Below are positions 1 through 6,902 of a stretch of DNA of 13,552 nt, one piece after another (within the stretch, counting starts at the first letter, position 1; every line of letters starts with the position of its first letter). The stretch lies in NCBI GenBank assembly GCA_028565635.1, contig JAOXYB010037551.1:1-13552 (forward strand), in the 5' to 3' direction. The notes under the pieces were generated by a model. That model ran no database searches and had not been told where the DNA came from. It saw only the letters and a program-made list of their open reading frames with translations. Source of the stretch: Phoronis ovalis (lineage: Eukaryota > Phoronida > Phoronidae). The position numbers and the translations under genes are program-made.

Positions 1-62
1 CAGAAGAAGAAGTATCATAGACAAAGAAGGCAACAAAACTGCTTTGAATTTTTTGACACACG
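1..62 (+). CDS. possible 3' end of a coding exon, cut by window start
   Basis: The sequence stays open until a good splice donor, ACG|GTGAGT, with GT at 63-64. Two frames are open up to the junction. The frame starting at base 2 reads through DKEGNKTALNFLTHG, which loosely resembles the D..G.TALH.A...G core of an ankyrin repeat but has one extra residue between G and T. In this frame the exon would end in phase 1. The frame starting at base 1 is basic (QKKKYHRQRRQQ) and less protein-like. The upstream end lies outside the window, and I found no convincing partner exon downstream. The ankyrin reading is an inference from one short stretch. It could equally be non-coding. Confidence 0.28.
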
Positions 63-388
63 GTGAGTGTTTTTGAAGGACTAGTAGTAGTATAGTTAAA
101 AAACAGGAACATTTTGGTATATACTAATATAGCTATATAATATATTATGTAATTTCTGAGTTGGTATAGAGGACGTACAAAAAATACTTTCAATTCATCA
201 TCTCATCTTTATACCAATGCAAATACGTTTGAACAGTATGCCATTTTACTACGTACTACCAAAGACATAAACGTGTAAATCTGGTGTTACCTTTGATTGG
301 TTCAACGTTTGTCTAAAACCAGAGAAATTCCGAAAAGATCGCGGAAGCATCCGCGAAGACGCGAGTAGAGCAGCCATTTTACAAGTAT

Positions 389-400
389 TGCGCATGCGCT
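389..400. promoter_or_regulatory. NRF1-type binding palindrome
   Basis: TGCGCATGCGCT contains the perfect palindrome GCGCATGCGC (390-399), the core of the YGCGCAYGCGCR motif bound by NRF1-family factors. The motif is GC-rich in an otherwise A/T-rich region, so chance occurrence is less likely. Binding is not shown by sequence alone. Confidence 0.5.
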
Positions 401-488
401 ATAGAATGGTGCACAGTTAATAGACACATGTTTGTAAATTTATACCCAAAGCTACTAAATAGAAGCTATATAATGTATTTTAGTGCAA

Positions 489-495
489 TATAAAG
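489..495 (+). promoter_or_regulatory. TATA-like box
   Basis: TATAAAG lies about 30 bp before the presumed start of the candidate first exon. A second TATATAA-like stretch sits at about 467. In A/T-rich DNA such matches are frequent, so the call depends on the neighbouring CpG and NRF1 patch. Confidence 0.25.
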
Positions 496-519
496 GGCAT
501 TTCACATTTACGCGTAGTT

Positions 520-633
520 TTGAAGTAATGGAAGTTATCATCACAACTAATTTGTTTGTATAGAAAATTAACTTAAGAGTGAAGGTCAAGGTCAGAAAAA
601 CCGGTTGCAGACGACATTTCGTTTTGGAGCAAA
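520..633 (+). other. candidate non-coding first exon
   Basis: The stretch after the promoter-like patch ends at a splice donor, CAAA|GTAAGTT, with GT at 634-635. An acceptor, GTGCTTTTCCAG, follows and ends at 732, giving a compact 99-bp intron. No long frame is open in this exon, so it would be 5' untranslated. The left boundary near 520 is only a guess from the TATA-like motif. The donor has A rather than G at its last exon base, which weakens it. Confidence 0.3.
582..594 (+). promoter_or_regulatory. nuclear-receptor half-site pair / ERR-type element
   Basis: AAGGTCAAGGTCA contains two AGGTCA half-sites head to tail with no spacer, and an exact TCAAGGTCA (586-594). TCAAGGTCA is the extended half-site preferred by estrogen-related receptor and NR5A/FTZ-F1 type monomers. 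It lies about 190 bp after the NRF1 motif, inside the candidate first exon. ERR and NRF1 sites occur together at many promoters of mitochondrial genes in animals. That co-occurrence is the only functional hint here. Confidence 0.4.
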
Positions 634-744
634 GTAAGTTGAGTTTATTTCATTTAATATAGAAGATGTAAACTTGCATTGTTGTAATACTTCATCTAGA
701 AAAAACATCATAGAAATGCTGTGCTTTTCCAGATCTATAACAAG

Positions 745-837
745 ATGTCACTGCTGCGTGCTGGAGTTGTAGGGCTGCCGGGTTGTAGTGTTGATTCGCT
801 AGCAGTGACACAGGGGACTGATGCTAAAAAAATATAA
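745..837 (+). CDS. short reading frame at start of exon 2, broken by a transposon
   Basis: The ATG at 745 is the first after the acceptor ending at 732, in the context AACAAGATGT. The frame is 30 codons long and begins MSLLRAGVVGLPGC. It is GC-richer than its surroundings. Its last codons and its TAA stop (835-837) are supplied by the hairpin element that begins at about 810. Without the element the frame would run on through a CAGTG-rich stretch to a TAG shortly after. The arginine-containing, acid-poor start could be the beginning of a mitochondrial presequence, but that is weak. AGVVGLP also recalls the G1 loop of OBG-type GTPases, but the GKS/T residues do not follow. The product is not recognised. 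It may be a displaced, non-functional or non-coding start. Confidence 0.22.
   Translation: MSLLRAGVVGLPGCSVDSLAVTQGTDAKKI
802..809. repeat. left target-site duplication of hairpin element
   Basis: GCAGTGAC here is repeated exactly at 1101-1108 on the other side of the foldback element. Eight bases is the hAT-family length. If the terminal C belongs to the element, the duplication is seven bases. Confidence 0.6.
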
Positions 838-1100
838 AAGTTAAAACGAATAAAAAATATGAAATGAATGAAATAAATATATTTCCACATTCACACTTAT
901 CACCAAATGGTCAAAAATCCTGCAAAAATGCCAAAAAAAGACTCATAGAAATGATTAATATAGTTCTTGTCGTATAGTTTTTTTTGGCATTTTTGAAGGA
1001 TTTTATTACCATTTGGTGATAAGTGTGAATGACAGAAGTGGAAATATATTTATTTCATTCATTTCATATTTTATATTTTTTTTAGCACCAGTCCCCTGTG
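810..1100. mobile_element. hairpin MITE, probably hAT-type non-autonomous element
   Basis: The element folds back on itself almost completely. Its ends are ACAGGGGACTG at the left and CAGTCCCCTGTG at the right, an inverted pair. The arms include a 31-bp perfectly complementary block (858-888 with 1038-1068) and another of about 23 bp around CACTTATCACCAAATGG, and meet around a loop of about 31 nt (945-975). The left arm has about 18 extra bp near 840-857 and the right arm about 7 near 1031-1037. The 8-bp direct repeat GCAGTGAC (802-809 and 1101-1108) fits a hAT target-site duplication, and CAGGG-type ends are usual in that superfamily. It encodes no protein. The high arm identity suggests a recent insertion. 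One caution is that the right flank contains several CAGTG copies, so the target-site call could shift by a base or two. Confidence 0.85.
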
Positions 1101-1108
1101 GCAGTGAC
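1101..1108. repeat. right target-site duplication of hairpin element
   Basis: Exact copy of the GCAGTGAC at 802-809. It begins a run of four CAGTG words (1102, 1110, 1116, 1122), so the insertion site was itself a short imperfect repeat. Confidence 0.6.
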
Positions 1109-1189
1109 CCAGTGCCAGTGGCAGTGTATTCATTAGTATACATTATTACATATAAACAATAAACATATCTGCATCAGATTTTTGACTTT

Positions 1190-1748
1190 GTGAGTCTCAC
1201 AAATTCTGTTGACAAATATCATATTGAGTGGTGGAAGGTCTACTACCCGTCGAATTTTCCACTACCTTATATTATAAAGAAGCCTGCAGTTCCACTGACA
1301 GTAATGACAATGTCCAAGGGAACTCATTGGGTCTTGAACTGGGTATTTATTAGTAGAGACAACCCTTCACCGGGGTCCTTTATATTATTCCCAATCCTGT
1401 ATTCTTGGACCTCCAAACTTTTGGCCATGTCGCAGCCCAGAGGGTAGTAGTGGGTCCTGAATTGGGTAGTAAGTGATACAGTTCTGCCGAGAGACTTCAA
1501 AAACATGACGATATTTATACCAGTAGGCAATGCCCAAAAAGACCCATATTTATATTTAAACAAAATGGTGAAAAACTAACTCATATTTATGGAAAATATA
1601 AGGAAAACCTAAATATTTGCTTTTTTTATGAGAAATGTTGAAATGATGGACATTTTCACATAGCAATGTACTCAGACGATCTTTGGAAAGTATAAATCTA
1701 CATGTGTAAACCAGTCAAATGGTAATAAATCAGTGAAAATCAATGTAG
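1190..1748. other. gene-poor stretch with a diverged internal duplication
   Basis: No supported gene. An 18-bp word is repeated with two mismatches at 1328-1345 and 1451-1468 (TGGGTCTTGAACTGGGTA and TGGGTCCTGAATTGGGTA), 123 bp apart, which suggests an old duplication. Frames of 80-85 codons cross it on both strands but have no matching splice signals and no family I recognise. The minus frame (1563 down to 1324) could be a remnant of a transposon protein, but I cannot support that. The section 1570-1748 is plain A/T-rich sequence. Confidence 0.4.
1328..1468 (+). repeat. diverged direct repeat pair, 123-bp spacing
   Basis: The copies at 1328-1345 and 1451-1468 match at 16 of 18 positions. Similarity outside these cores is weak, so this is either an old tandem duplication or a short motif used twice. 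Confidence 0.4.
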
Positions 1749-1815
1749 ATGCCACAAGACCCCATTTCGATTGCTTTATATTTATTGAGTTAAAATTCAA
1801 TAAATGTTGTGGCAT
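1749..1815. repeat. two-part stem-loop
   Basis: ATGCCACAA (1749-1757) pairs perfectly with TTGTGGCAT (1807-1815). Inside it TTTATTGA (1781-1788) pairs with TCAATAAA (1797-1804). The left side carries a 23-nt bulge. It may be a decayed small foldback element. No function is implied. Confidence 0.4.
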
Positions 1816-1880
1816 AAGAATGATTTACATATTTTTCACTTGATAACAAATTAACAGTTTAAGACCACCGAAACATATTG

Positions 1881-2374
1881 TATACCTGCCAAGTAAATAA
1901 AACCTGAAAGAGTGACATATTTTTTGAATTGGTCATATGTGTCCAAGCTCACTTAAAAATCGGCAATGCTCGCTACTCGCACTTAACAAGAAAAATTGAC
2001 AACCAAAAAAAAAACGTCGCCAAAACAAATTACTTACCAAACTTCTCGCTACTGCTCGTGATACCCCTCCTATAGCCCCCTTCCTTACCTCCGGGATCAG
2101 GTGAGTGAATTCTCTACATTCCACGTGGTAATTATAAAGGCCCACAGATCGCAACTCTATAGACGGATTCTCTGTGCATGCTCCCGCTAGATTTGTAATA
2201 GCAACTCGATGCTGGCTTCCAAAATTACGTTTTCAGGCACATTTATGGTAAAAATCATTCTTTTTCAAATATATTTAAAAATGCATGAGATTTAACTGGT
2301 CCAGCGTGACATCGCCAGAAATTACAAAAAGCGTGAGCGTGATCACACCCAATATGTGGCACTTGGCAGATATA
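1881..2374. mobile_element. probable old repeat bounded by inverted TATAYCTGCCAAGT ends
   Basis: TATACCTGCCAAGT (1881-1894) faces ACTTGGCAGATATA (2361-2374), an inverted pair matching at 13 of 14 positions. The interior is noticeably richer in CG dinucleotides than the DNA outside. It includes repeated CTCGCTACT words (about 1969 and 2045) and an E-box CACGTG near 2122. Similarity of the ends beyond the 14 bp is poor and no target-site duplication is clear. It could be a non-autonomous DNA element of about 0.5 kb, or an independent CpG-rich regulatory patch flanked by chance. No transposase is encoded. Confidence 0.4.
2076..2100 (+). other. possible 25-nt micro-exon or end of a first exon
   Basis: A pyrimidine-rich acceptor (ATACCCCTCCTATAG, ending at 2075) is followed 25 nt later by the perfect consensus donor CAG|GTGAGT, with GT at 2101-2102. 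The minus strand offers competing donors: GAG|GTAAGG with GT at 2088-2087, and TTTG|GTAAGT near 2035. The CpG-rich setting would also suit a first exon ending at 2100. No reading frame stands out, and which strand is used, if any, cannot be told. Confidence 0.2.
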
Positions 2375-2379
2375 ACATT

Positions 2380-4170
2380 GCTGTATGAAAATTTTCATCG
2401 ATTTCACTAATATGATGGGTCCAGTAGAAAGTAAAGTTTTATCTTTGTAGCCAGCTATAGCTAGTTCAAAAATAAACTGTTAATTTTTTACTATCATTCT
2501 ATTATATGCTCATTTGTCAGATTAAGTGATCCCTATATATATACCTACACTTATAAATTTGCCTCTGAAAGCATTGTTGTCAGTCAGACTTCGCTGCATC
2601 CTAGTGCTTTTGACAGTAATACGTGATCTCTTGGGATCTGTCTGCTAAAAGGGTCATAGTTTTTTGTTATCATATGCTGACCCTATGGAAAAAGGTGTGG
2701 CAGTCGGACAGTTTATTTTGTGATCAGTCTTCAACTGTGCTTATATAGGCATGGACTGAGATCGATCCATTTCACATTTCTGCCGCCAGTTGTCTCTGCA
2801 GAATACATTCTGTCATGCAGAATACATGATAAATGAAGACCTTGAAGTCTTCGTTGTCTGATGTGGCCAATTAGCAGCTTGCATTTTCTAATACTAACAT
2901 GCATGCAAGTGTCATTGAAGCAGAACTGCTTCCTGTAAAAGGATCATGTCTATCTTTGCTCTATCTGATCAGAGACAGAGAGGTATATTTTCTGAGTATC
3001 GATCATGCTGTAAAAAGCAAGCCAACTTTGACTTATGTGCAGGTTAACTTGCGTCATTTCTGCTTAAAATTGAATATGCTTTTTTATGCTGTCTTGGCAC
3101 ATTATATTTCCCTCATATATGGATAAGTTATTACGTATGTATATATGCTGCTTTGTTATATGTACCACCACGTTTGATCTTTGAAGTAAAGTTAACGTGG
3201 CAATGTTTACACAAATATAATAAAGCAGAAGTGATTAATGTTTATCAATATAAAATCAGCTGCTAAAGACTTTGTGCCTTGCTTATTCCTGACAGCTCAT
3301 ATCTTTTTTATTTACCAAGAACCCATATATTTAAACATGTGTACATCATGATTCGCACCGAATTAACTTTATAATAATAGCACATCACAGATAAATATCC
3401 TTATTTTCATGAAATCCTGATTGTTAAATTTCATACATTATTTAATGTTAAAGGTAACGTTACCTTCACTTTAATATAATTGGTATAATTAATTTTCAAT
3501 GAATCTCATAAAATAATTTTTTATAAGCCACAAAATTTGCTTTTGTCTTTCTGTTGCTATTTTTTGTTATCCATAAAGTTACCTATTAAAGTTAAGTGTC
3601 ACATAATCACTATTGAATAGTTAATACAAGGAGATAAGAATACATAAATTATATCACAAGGCATGGCACTTTCAAGCTTTTAGCAAGACATATCCTATTC
3701 ATTTATATCTAATAATAGACACCTGTGTGACAAGAAATTATCAGTACCTTAGATTAAAATAATTAACTATAAAATTCTAGTACATTGTGTCCTAACCATC
3801 CTTTTGTTTGTTGTATTGTAGTCTCACAGGAATCTTCATGTGTATAATCTGTAACAGAGCAGCTATCACTCAAAATTAAATCACGTGCCATGTTTAAAAA
3901 AAACAAGTTTATCTTTTGATTTTTATCAGCAGCTATTAGTTTTTTTTAATAACAGTTGCTTAACTACTTGCTGAACGGTATAAGTGTTAGCAAATAGATG
4001 AAAGTAATTTTGATATAATAAATTATTAAAATTTCTAATTGGTTTTCTGAATATAATACAAAGAAAACACAAAAAATATTGAAAACAGGTATACTATATT
4101 TTATTTATAAAAGAAACAAGCACTAAGTTTTTGACATTTTGAATTATTCTGCTATGTTAAATGCACAACA
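2380..4170. other. long non-coding stretch, no supported gene
   Basis: The section 2560-2990 is somewhat richer in G+C than the rest. It contains a repeated TGCAGAATACAT (2797-2808 and 2816-2827), a small hairpin with GAAGAC/GTCTTC arms (about 2834-2851) and another with AGGGTCA/TGACCCT arms (2650-2684). A 75-codon plus frame begins at 2899 but lacks convincing splice sites. From about 3000 to 4170 the sequence is strongly A/T-rich, with one perfect 16-bp palindrome at 3451-3466 and otherwise nothing I can assign. Confidence 0.5.
3451..3466. repeat. perfect 16-bp palindrome
   Basis: AAGGTAACGTTACCTT is identical to its reverse complement. It stands out in surrounding A/T-rich sequence. It could be a binding site for a dimeric factor or a chance palindrome. 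Confidence 0.5.
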
Positions 4171-4174
4171 TCCA

Positions 4175-4338
4175 AATATATATTATATAATTTATTGTCC
4201 TGCAATATTATGCAGATTTCTGGTACTGAACTTAGCAATACTATTACTACAACAAATTTTAAATATGGAAGATACCATTATGAGGCTTAAGAAAATAGTA
4301 TGGTTCCGGTAATTCAACTGAGACTACAGTAGCCCTTG
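4175..4338 (-). other. possible terminal exon with polyadenylation signal
   Basis: Reading the minus strand, a pyrimidine-rich acceptor GTTGCTTTTTTAG is followed at 4338 by an open frame that includes VELPEPYYFLKPHNG and stops at 4261-4259. An AATAAA signal lies at 4196-4191. If joined to the upstream minus-strand exon (4843-4662), the codon phase fits: a G from the first exon plus CA from this one makes an alanine codon. The EPxxFLKP words recall the fumarylacetoacetase-domain signature, but the stop soon after and the lack of other family residues make that unreliable. It may be part of a small gene or a non-coding transcript. Confidence 0.22.
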
Positions 4339-4661
4339 CTAAAAAAGCAACATAAAAGCAAATACCTGTGTTGTTATCCTTTTCATTGTATCTTTTGTGT
4401 TTTGGTAAATAAAATAAAAAAGTAAAAATAAAATAATTTTTCCTACCTATCTGTTCTATTTTTTTTGGCCATGTATAGTGGGAACCATAAATATTTTTTG
4501 TTAGTCCTAAAGTATATATAGTATTTAAAATTTTGTATTGTAATACTAGCAGAACTACAATTTCTAACATGAATTACTATTACAGTTGGTGTATCTTTCA
4601 ATCTAAAACAATGTTTGAATAGGTCAGACATATACTTTTAAAACTTATATGTTTGTGTGAC

Positions 4662-4843
4662 CTTCAAGAACCTTAAACTGAAAAAAATAGTTATTTGCAG
4701 CATCATCACAAGGCAAATGATAGCTTTGCATAGCATACCCATCTTTGGTAATAAAGTAAAAACTCGTTTGGTCAGCTCCTGTTAATCTTTGGGTAGCCAT
4801 GGCTGTTTGCTCCCCAGGGAATTGAGTGCATAGCGTGAACAGG
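4662..4843 (-). CDS. candidate minus-strand coding exon of unknown gene
   Basis: On the minus strand an acceptor AACCCTTCCTTCAG ends at 4844, and the exon then reads open. An ATG at 4800-4798 lies in an excellent start context (ACAGCCATGG), giving a frame beginning MATQRLTGADQTSFYFITKD. The segment is clearly richer in G+C than its surroundings, which supports coding. The best-fitting donor, GAAG|GTCACA with GT at 4661-4660, is weak. With it, the frame joins the candidate terminal exon at 4338 to give 72 residues. Another weak donor ends the exon at 4672. The frame also extends upstream of the ATG (FTLCTQFPGEQTA), so the ATG may be internal to a longer protein. I do not recognise the product. 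Confidence 0.35.
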
Positions 4844-4911
4844 CTGAAGGAAGGGTTAATCATGTAAAGTTGTGTGAAGCACTACTGTACTACAAGATTA
4901 AAAATCTTTAC

Positions 4912-4936
4912 CTGTAAATGTACAGTAGCACTTTAG
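4912..4936 (-). other. possible 25-nt micro-exon upstream of the 4843 exon
   Basis: On the minus strand a strong acceptor (GTGTGTTTTCTTCATAG) is followed by 25 nt ending in the donor CAG|GTAAAG, with GT at 4911-4910. The 68-nt intron to the next acceptor at 4844 is short but possible in animals. The joined frame stays open into the 4843 exon. Micro-exon signals arise by chance in A/T-rich DNA, so this rests mainly on adjacency to the better exon. Confidence 0.18.
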
Positions 4937-5313
4937 CTATGAAGAAAACACACCCAAGACAGTATTTAAAGCTCCTATCTTGACAGCAATCAGTTAATGT
5001 AAACCAATTTTTTAATGGAAACAGTACTTACAAAATAAGAAATGACACCTGTATCTTTCATATAGGTAAATCACGTTTCGGAATTCTTTGATCTATCTGA
5101 TAAAGTAAAACTAATAGTAAAAACATTTTAAAGTAATTTGAATCTAAAAAAACAACATATTCTATTAGGGTTATGCTATATTTCATCAAATACAAAAAGC
5201 GTATATAATTGCTCATTTGTTTACATTGTAATCTGTGATTTTTTAAACCCAGCCTATATAGTTAAATAAAAATAAAAAAATATTGTAATTTTTTAAAATA
5301 ATATTTATACACA

Positions 5314-5445
5314 TCTTGGAGTTTAAGAGATAAACTTAATTTACATGCATGTCTAATGATCTAAATGTATAGTACATGTAAATTTAGCTTATCGGAAATA
5401 TTGTGTTCTGTTATACCTAGTGGGTTGTTTTGTTAAACTCCAAGA
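5314..5445. repeat. foldback sequence with two paired arm segments
   Basis: TCTTGGAGTTTA (5314-5325) pairs perfectly with TAAACTCCAAGA (5434-5445). Inside it GATAAACTTAATTTACATG (5329-5347) pairs with CATGTAAATTTAGCTTATC (5375-5393) at most positions. The right side has about 40 extra nt between the two paired parts. This looks like a small non-autonomous foldback element or its remnant. There is no clear target-site duplication. Confidence 0.5.
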
Positions 5446-5464
5446 AGTATTAATCCTATCTTTC

Positions 5465-5582
5465 TCCTCACACTACCTGAATTTGGTAGTTAGGAGGATG
5501 TTTCAGATGATCCCTTTACTATAAGACACTTTCTGGTTACAAAGTTTCAAGTCTTGTCCACCAGGGAATTATGAGAAAGTGT
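5465..5582. repeat. cluster of small hairpins
   Basis: ACTACC (5472-5477) pairs with GGTAGT (5485-5490), extended imperfectly by TCCT and AGGA on the outside (5465-5498). Further right ACACTTTCT (5526-5534) pairs perfectly with AGAAAGTGT (5574-5582). The patch is richer in G+C than its surroundings. It may be repeat debris. Confidence 0.35.
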
Positions 5583-6834
5583 GATGTTAGGGTTATCCTA
5601 GCAATGCAATTCAGAATTTATTCAAATAAAAACATTCATTTATTTGATCTCAACTACATTTTCCAAATTAAGTGAGGTCTAGGAGGACTAAGTTATCATG
5701 TATTTATTTTGCAGCATAGTAAATACAATGTTATTCATGAAATATCTCATTCTACATTGCATAAATAATGATGTAATCATAAGCCTCTCCTAGTGGTGAA
5801 AATGGGAATGGCAAGTAATGTCCAAAAATGAGTCTAGAAACAAAAAAGTATTTGTTAGATTTAAAGATCATATAAAACAGTTCCATTCCACTTTAAATTA
5901 AAATCATACCTTGATCAATCGTAAACAAATTTTAGATTAATTTTGAAAAGTATGCAATTAATAAGGAATACTATTTTGCAGTGAACATTATTTTAACTTT
6001 CTCACTATTTATTCAGGTTAATCATTATCTGGTAATCAGTGTTCCTTTTGTTTTGTTTTGTAATTTAATAAAGAAATATTGTCTTATTGCTGTAGGTAGT
6101 ATTTTAAATCTTGTAATGCTTTCTTTTTAAGTAAACATAAAACAGATATTTCGTGGGAAACTTTATCTTCCAATAATTGTAAAAACATTAAACAATAACT
6201 GTTGATCAGTTTCTCTTAATGACTAAAGCAAAATCAAACATCTTCAGCATTGATTCTTAAAATCTTGACTTTTAAATACATTGACATAAAAGATTTGAAA
6301 AATCTATACTTTTTGTTTGGATTGAGGAAAAATTTCAATATGCAAATGTTTCTCGTATAGTCTTTCTATAATTCCAAAATGTGTTAACTCTCCTAAAATG
6401 GTGCATTCTCTTTCATATATTTTCTGTTAAGTTTAAAAAGTGGTTTATTTGGCATGAATGGCTAAAAAAAATAGTCTTGTAAAAAGTATTATTTTAAAAG
6501 GTGGTCAACAGTTTATTTTCATTGCTTTATGAAAAAGGATTAAAGTTTGCTTAAGACCAGTATTAAAGGCAGCTGGTTGTTTTTTCAAAAGCATTTGATA
6601 ATGAGAATTTGTGAAAGTATTACTTATGTTTCAAACATTAAAAACAATCCAGAAATATACTATTTTTTTAGATTATGACTCCCTTGGTCATGACCATTAT
6701 TCACTCACTCTCTCTATTCAAAAATTAAAGACTGCAAATGTTATGCCATTTGAAAGCTTGCTTCATAAATAGTTTTAAAAAGGTATCTGCAAAAATGTAT
6801 TATTTGAGTTTAAATTAGCCCTACCTCTTTATAG

Positions 6835-6902
6835 TATACAAAATAAGGATCGAAATCCATTTACAGTAAAGTACATGTATATGAAGGGCGTCAGACTAAC
6901 AG
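6835..6902 (+). CDS. candidate 68-nt coding exon, product unknown
   Basis: A pyrimidine-rich acceptor (GCCCTACCTCTTTATAG, AG at 6833-6834) and a perfect 9-of-9 donor (CAG|GTAAGT, GT at 6903-6904) enclose 68 nt. One frame is open throughout: one leading base, 22 codons including NKDRNPFTVKYMYMKGVRLT, and one trailing base. That means phase 2 at entry and phase 1 at exit. The segment has more G+C and more CpG codons than the flanking A/T-rich DNA. I do not recognise the peptide. No partner exon is certain, as neighbours may lie outside the window. An internal CAG at 6866 could make a shorter 36-nt exon. Confidence 0.35.

Larger units (their letters stand above)
290..500 (+). promoter_or_regulatory. 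candidate CpG-containing promoter with NRF1 and CCAAT motifs
   Basis: This patch is richer in CG dinucleotides than the surrounding A/T-rich DNA. From left to right it holds an inverted CCAAT box (GATTGGTT, 295-302), a 6-bp inverted repeat CGCGGA-AGCA-TCCGCG (340-355), a YY1-like CAGCCATTTT (371-380), and TGCGCATGCGCT (389-400), which matches the NRF1 consensus at all but the last base. A TATA-like TATAAAG follows at 489-495. The downstream splice-donor-bearing stretch suggests transcription to the right starting near 520. In animals NRF1 sites are common at promoters of mitochondrial and housekeeping genes. Direction and start site are inferred, and the promoter could be bidirectional. Confidence 0.45.
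4944..6834. other. intron-like or intergenic A/T-rich stretch
   Basis: No supported gene. Short foldbacks occur at 5314-5445 and 5465-5582, listed separately. The words TTAGGGTTATGCT (5166) and TTAGGGTTATCCT (5586) each contain one telomere-like hexamer only. Elsewhere I see A/T-rich sequence without clear signals. Confidence 0.5.

Noticed and set aside
745-810. OBG/YchF-type GTPase start, suggested by AGVVGLP
   Set aside because: The expected NVGKST residues do not follow in any frame before the transposon.
1190-1447. 85-codon plus-strand frame
   Set aside because: It has no splice signals at either side, lies in a region with a diverged duplication, and shows no recognisable domain.
2899-3126. 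75-codon plus-strand frame, preceded by a TACTAAC branch-point-like word
   Set aside because: The composition is fairly protein-like, but the acceptors after TACTAAC have no pyrimidine tract and the donors are weak. It was not strong enough to call.
4259-4338. Fumarylacetoacetate hydrolase domain, suggested by EPYYFLKP on the minus strand
   Set aside because: Only a handful of residues match, a stop codon follows after a few residues, and no metal-binding residues or other family motifs are nearby.
5166-5596. Telomere-like TTAGGG words
   Set aside because: Only single hexamers occur at two places. There is no tandem array.
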